Assembly: GCF_023241715.1 (NCBI RefSeq)
Contig: NZ_JALQCW010000030.1
Span: 62,001 to 126,000 of the forward strand
Direction: 5' to 3'
Length of the DNA: 64,000 bases
Source of the DNA: Pseudomonas morbosilactucae
GTDB taxonomy: Bacteria > Pseudomonadota > Gammaproteobacteria > Pseudomonadales > Pseudomonadaceae
Both the position numbers and the translations under genes were made by a program. Shown here one piece after another: positions 60,228 to 64,000 of the stretch. How positions within the stretch are numbered: the stretch's first letter is position 1; each line of letters begins with the position of its first letter. The notes under the pieces were generated by a model. It saw nothing but the letters and a program-made list of their open reading frames with translations, was not told the DNA's origin and ran no database searches.

Positions 60228-61103
60228 ATGGACCTGCGCCTGCTGCGGATTTTCGCCGTGGTGGTGAAGTGTGGTGGCTTCACCGCTGCCCAGGCCGAAC
60301 TGAACATGGGCCAGTCGAACATCAGCACGCACATTTCCAGCCTTGAGAAACGCCTGGGCTACCGCCTGTGTGAGCGTGGCAAGGGCGGCTTTCGCCTGAC
60401 GGAAAAGGGCCAGCGCATTCTCCAGGCGGCCCATTCGCTGTTCGGTGCCGTGGAGCTGTTTCGTGACGAGGCCCAGGCCCTCTCCGGGCGTTTGGTGGGC
60501 GACCTGTACCTGGGCCTGGCCGACAACATTGCCACGTTGCCGGCGGCGCGGATCGACGCGGCCATCGCCCGTTTCTACCGGCGCGACCATGACCTGCACC
60601 TGCATGTGTTCGTCAACTCACCCACCGAGCTTGAGCGCGAAGTCATCGACGGCCAACTGGACCTGGCGATCTCCTATTTCAGCCGCAGCTTGCCGACCCT
60701 GGCCTACCAGCCCCTGTACAGCGAAGCGATCCAGCTGTTTTGCGGCGCCGAGCATCCCTTGTTCAACGTGACGCAGCCGGACCTGGAGCAGATCAAGGCC
60801 AGCGACTGGATCCAGCACGGGTTTCTCCCGGCCAACCAAGTGTTGCCGGTGACGCCGGCCCGGGCCTCCGCCACTGCCTACCACATGGAAGCCGTGGTTC
60901 ATGGGGTGCTGGCCGGCACCCACCTGGGTTACCTGCCCAGCCATTACGCCCAGCCCTGGCTGCACAGCGGACAGATGCGTGCCCTGCACCCCGAGACCCT
61001 GTGCTACGAGGTGCAGCACAGCATGATCACCCACGTCGGCCATCCCCACAGCGAGGCGCTGCGGGCCTTTATCGACGATCTGCTGACCGAGCACCGGGGC
61101 TGA
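60228..61103 (+). CDS. LysR family transcriptional regulator (upstream of convergent ALDH/ADH)
   Basis: 291 residues from MDLRLLRIFA; a GTG at 60207 would add seven residues. The HTH is in GGFTAAQAELNMGQSNISTH, then SSLEKRLGYRLCERGKGGFR. The effector domain ends EALRAFIDDLLTEHRG. It converges on the aldehyde dehydrogenase gene with a hairpin between them, and is divergent from the GNAT gene. The target is not obvious. Either neighbour could be regulated. Confidence 0.91.
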   Translation: MDLRLLRIFAVVVKCGGFTAAQAELNMGQSNISTHISSLEKRLGYRLCERGKGGFRLTEKGQRILQAAHSLFGAVELFRDEAQALSGRLVGDLYLGLADNIATLPAARIDAAIARFYRRDHDLHLHVFVNSPTELEREVIDGQLDLAISYFSRSLPTLAYQPLYSEAIQLFCGAEHPLFNVTQPDLEQIKASDWIQHGFLPANQVLPVTPARASATAYHMEAVVHGVLAGTHLGYLPSHYAQPWLHSGQMRALHPETLCYEVQHSMITHVGHPHSEALRAFIDDLLTEHRG

Positions 61104-61119
61104 GCCCGGCCCTCAGCCC
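61097..61119. terminator. Hairpin between the convergent LysR and ALDH genes
   Basis: GGGCTGAG (61097-61104) pairs with CTCAGCCC (61112-61119). The left arm overlaps the LysR stop. No T-run. Confidence 0.55.
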
Positions 61120-61126
61120 GCAGTTC

Positions 61127-62560
61127 TCAGCCCAGGCAACGGGTCACGTGTTTCACCGATTGATAGGCCGCCAGCCCCCAGGGCCCCAGCTCACGGCCGA
61201 TGCCGCTGGCCTTGGTGCCGCCCCATGAGGTTTCGACGAACACCGCCTGTAAGGAGTTGATCCAGACGTGGCCGACTTCCAGGGCGGCGGCGACTTCCTG
61301 CGCCCGCTGCAGGTCCTGGCTGATCACCGTCGCCACCAGGCCGAAGGCACTGGCATTGGCCTGTGCCAGGGCTTGCTCGCGGCTGTTGAAGCGCTGAGCG
61401 CAGAGCACCGGGCCGAAGATTTCCTCGTTCCACAACCGGCTGCTGGAGGGCACGTCGGCATACAGGGTCGGGCTGACAAACCACCCCGGCCCGGGCAAGG
61501 CCTGGCCGCCGCTGAGGCAGTGCAGGCCTTCTTCGCGGGCCGCAGCGAAGTACTCCTGGACCTTGTGCCACTGCGCCGCGCTGGTCAGCGGGCCCATGTC
61601 CACCTCCTGCTGCGCCGGGTTGCCGACGCGCAGATCGGCCAGGGCTGCGGCCAGCCGCGCCAGCAAGGGTTCGGCGATGCGGTCCTCCACCAGCAGGCGC
61701 GAGGTGGCGGAGCACATCTGCCCGGCGTTCCAGCAAATGCCACCGATGATCCATTGCACCGCCTGCTCCAGGTCGGCGTCGGCAAAGACGATGATCGGCG
61801 ACTTGCCGCCCAGCTCCAGGGTCAGCGGTCGGCAGTACGCGGCGGAGCTGTTCATCACCCGCTGGCCGATGGCGTTACTGCCGGTGAACGAGAGCTTGTC
61901 CAGGCCCGGGTGGGCGCTCAACGCTGCGCCGGTCTGGCTGCTCCCGGCCACGATGTTCAGCACACCCGGCGGCAGCCCCAGAGTGCTGGCGATCTCGCCG
62001 TAGACCTGCTCGATCAGCGGCGTGACTTCCGAGGGTTTGAGCACCAGGGTGCAGCCGGCGGCGAGGGCCGGGGCCAGCTTCCACGCGCTGGTGACCAGGG
62101 GGAAGTTCCACGGCACGATCAGCCCGACCACGCCCAGGGCCTCGAAGCGCAATTGTGCGCTGAAACCCTCGGCCCGCAGGGGCACGTTCTGTTCCTGGCG
62201 AGCATCCAGTTGCCGGGCCAGCCCCGCGTAATAGTCGAAGGTGGCGATGGCGTCGTCGAGGTCGACCTCAGCCTCGTGCCGAGGCTTGCCGTTATTGCGC
62301 ATTTGCAGGGCAATCAGGCTGTCGCGCCGCAGTTGCAGTTGGCGGGCAAAACCGTCGAGGAACGCCGCACGCTGGGCACCGCTCAGGGCGCGCCACTGGG
62401 GCAGGGCACGGCGCGCGGCCGCCACCGCCTGATCGACCTGCGCCGGGCTGGCGGCGGCTACCTGGGCAATCACTTCTCCCCGGCAAGGGTCGTAGACGTG
62501 CATCGGCTGCGGGTCTTCGCCCAGGGTCGGGCGACCGTCGATGTACAGGGCAGGGATCAT
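61127..62560 (-). CDS. Aldehyde dehydrogenase family protein (BetB-like)
   Basis: 477 residues from MIPALYIDGR, after CAGGAGCCC. NAD-dependent oxidation of an aldehyde to an acid. The motif VPWNFPLVTSAWKLAPALAA binds cofactor; catalytic residues are E249 in TLELGGKSP and C283 in NAGQMCSATSRLL. It is closest to betaine or aminoaldehyde dehydrogenases by overall look. Its start overlaps the stop of the iron alcohol dehydrogenase gene (ATGA), so the two form an alcohol to aldehyde to acid pair. Substrate unknown. Confidence 0.94.
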   Translation of the reverse strand: MIPALYIDGRPTLGEDPQPMHVYDPCRGEVIAQVAAASPAQVDQAVAAARRALPQWRALSGAQRAAFLDGFARQLQLRRDSLIALQMRNNGKPRHEAEVDLDDAIATFDYYAGLARQLDARQEQNVPLRAEGFSAQLRFEALGVVGLIVPWNFPLVTSAWKLAPALAAGCTLVLKPSEVTPLIEQVYGEIASTLGLPPGVLNIVAGSSQTGAALSAHPGLDKLSFTGSNAIGQRVMNSSAAYCRPLTLELGGKSPIIVFADADLEQAVQWIIGGICWNAGQMCSATSRLLVEDRIAEPLLARLAAALADLRVGNPAQQEVDMGPLTSAAQWHKVQEYFAAAREEGLHCLSGGQALPGPGWFVSPTLYADVPSSSRLWNEEIFGPVLCAQRFNSREQALAQANASAFGLVATVISQDLQRAQEVAAALEVGHVWINSLQAVFVETSWGGTKASGIGRELGPWGLAAYQSVKHVTRCLG

Positions 62561-63752
62561 GGGCGGGCTCCTGGCAGTACGCCGCTGACGGCGTGACGGA
62601 AAATCTGGCTGTAGTCCTCGGCCGTCAACGGCCGGGCATTGGTGTCGGAGGACGAGATATCGGCCAGGGCCTGGGCGCCGACCCAATCTGCGTCCTGGCT
62701 ATCGAGGCCGATCTCGCTCAGGGAGTGGGGAATGCCCAGGTCGCGGCGCAGCTCGAGGACCCAGTCGAGGAAACCCTCGAAGTCGGCCCGGGGCAGCTCC
62801 AGGTAGCGCGCCAGGCGGGCGATGTCGGCGCTGATCACCGGCTGGTTGGCCTGCAACACGTAGGGCAGGAGGATCGCGTTGAGCAAGCCGTGGTGCTTGT
62901 GATAGCGCGCACCCAGGGGGTGGGCCAGGGCATGCACCCCGCCCAGGCCTTTCTGGAAGGCCACTGCGGCCATGGCCGAGGCCACCAGCATGCCTTCGCG
63001 GGCGCCAGGTCCTGGCCGTCGCGGCAGGCCTGGCGCAGGTGCTGGGCCACCAGACGGATGCCTTCCACGGCGATGCCGCTGGACATCGGGTGGTACAGGG
63101 GCGAGCAGAACGCCTCGATGTGGTGGGTCAGGGCGTCCATGCCGGTGGCGGCGGTCAGGGCGGCGGGCAGGCTGCGGGTCAGCCGCGGTTCGAGGATGAC
63201 GCACGCGGGCAGCAGTTCCGGGTGGCTGATAACCCGTTTGACCTGCAGTCGGGTGTCAGTCAGTACCGCTTCGCGGCCCAGTTCCGAGCCAGTGCCGGCG
63301 GTGGTCGGCAGGGCGATCAACTTGGGCAGGCCGAGGGCCGGGAAGTCGCTGAGGCTGGGGTAGTGCTCGATGATCTGCGCCCACTCGAAGCGTTGCAGGC
63401 CTTCAGGGGCCCGGGCCAGCAGGCTGATGCCCTTGGCCGCGTCCATGGCGCTGCCGCCGCCCAGGGCGATCAGCGAGTCGTGGCCACCAGCGCTGAACAC
63501 GCTGGCGCCTCGCTGCACATCTTCAAGGCTTGGGTTGGCACTCAATTCGCTGAACACCGCGAACTTCACACCGGCTTGTTTCAGGTGCGCGGTCAGCAGG
63601 GCGAAGGGTTCCAGGCCGAGCATGCCCGGGTCGGTGACCAGCAGGGGCTTGCCCATGCCCAGCAGGGCGCAGCGGTGGGCCAGGCCTTCCAGGGCGCCGG
63701 TGCCGCAAAAAATCTCGGTGGGGTAGTTCCAGTAATGCACGGAGGGGGACAT
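62557..63752 (-). pseudogene. Iron-containing alcohol dehydrogenase, frameshifted
   Basis: From ATG 63752 (GGAG nine bases upstream) the frame encodes an NAD-binding domain (GGGSAMDAAKG), TTAGTGSELGREAV, and metal ligands of GMDALTHHIEAF. It then shifts near 63000-63003, after GQDLAP. The continuing frame holds GMLVASAMAAVAFQKGLGGV, then HALAHPLG and HKHHGLLNAILLP with the other iron-binding histidines, ending at 62557. Restoring one base gives about 398 residues, normal for the family. As written the enzyme lacks half its metal site. It is the first gene of the operon with the aldehyde dehydrogenase. Confidence 0.87.
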
Positions 63753-63856
63753 CGACAGCTCCAAAAGCAGTGGCTTCAATACGACAAGGGGGAGGGGCGG
63801 CCGTGGCGGCCGCCGCTACACAGAGGAGGGCGCTGTGGACCACAGCGCCGGGTGAA

Positions 63857-64000
63857 TCACGGCGCCGGTCGGCCCCGTTGCTCGGGCTTGGCCAGGAACA
63901 GGTACAGCAGCCCCAGCACGGCCAGGCTGGAAAACACCAGGATCACCGCCCACACCTGGAACCAGGGGGCGCCGGGTGGGGCCAGGGATTCCCGCGGCCA
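63857..64000 (-). CDS. C-terminal fragment of a membrane protein, probably a transporter
   Basis: The last 47 residues of a protein that starts beyond the window. A single hydrophobic helix (WFQVWAVILVFSSLAVLGLL) is followed by a short tail YLFLAKPEQRGRPAP. This looks like the final helix of a permease such as an MFS or amine/amino-acid transporter, and would be upstream of the alcohol dehydrogenase on the same strand. The family cannot be named from this piece. The stop is 104 bp from the start of the alcohol dehydrogenase gene. Confidence 0.5.
   Translation of the reverse strand, partial: WPRESLAPPGAPWFQVWAVILVFSSLAVLGLLYLFLAKPEQRGRPAP

Overview
The window is about 64 kb of high-GC, gene-dense bacterial chromosome. 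Gene content points to a fluorescent Pseudomonas, probably the P. fluorescens group: a PvdQ-type pyoverdine acylase, DpkA, an MdtABC/MuxABC-OpmB efflux operon, the Pseudomonas-type trehalose/alpha-glucan cluster and GTAGGAGC-type REP/REPIN repeats. There are no rRNA or tRNA genes, no CRISPR array, no insertion sequence and no prophage.

Layout. 1-10.2 kb: tail of an SRPBCC protein, thiol peroxidase (tpx), then the tripartite RND pump operon mdtA-mdtB-mdtC-opmB, interrupted between mdtB and mdtC by a 24-bp-armed inverted repeat. 10.4-13.3 kb: an MHYT-GGDEF-EAL c-di-GMP protein and a frameshifted SDR oxidoreductase. 13.3-13.8 kb: a tandem REPIN array. 13.8-16.3 kb (minus strand): a module of a T6SS-effector-like protein (frameshifted, with no visible toxin domain), a PoNe-type immunity protein and a small membrane protein. 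16.5-20.6 kb: a MocR-type regulator, ccoG, a DUF3203-like protein and an MgtC-family protein.

20.7-42.9 kb is the metabolic core. A plus-strand operon (proline-rich microprotein, glgE, treS-maltokinase fusion, glgB) faces a minus-strand operon (glgA, treZ, malQ, treY, DUF2934 protein, glgX). From family knowledge, GlgA makes linear glucan, TreY/TreZ convert it to trehalose, TreS and its maltokinase domain convert trehalose to maltose-1-phosphate, GlgE polymerises that, GlgB branches the product, and GlgX/MalQ recycle it. A possible AlgU-type promoter lies before glgE. Between the halves sit an orphan autotransporter-type beta-barrel, a frameshifted YbhP-like EEP hydrolase and a PIG-L deacetylase.

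43-51 kb holds housekeeping and sensory genes (hydroxyacid dehydrogenase, YqaA, DUF411, a chemoreceptor, an aldo/keto reductase with a divergent LysR, small envelope proteins). 51-55 kb holds a Fur-like protein lacking its metal-binding half, pvdQ, and a FecR/FpvR-like anti-sigma factor without its sigma factor. 55-64 kb holds PepSY, dpkA, DUF883, LysR/nitrilase, GNAT, LysR, and an aldehyde dehydrogenase coupled to a frameshifted iron alcohol dehydrogenase.

Four genes (SDR, effector, EEP hydrolase, Fe-ADH) each carry one -1 frameshift at or beside a short G/C run. The shared pattern suggests base-calling or assembly error as much as real decay. I found no clearly new system. The best candidates for a closer look are the toxin-less PoNe module with its third membrane protein, the homogenised REPIN array, and the half-length Fur-like regulator next to pvdQ.
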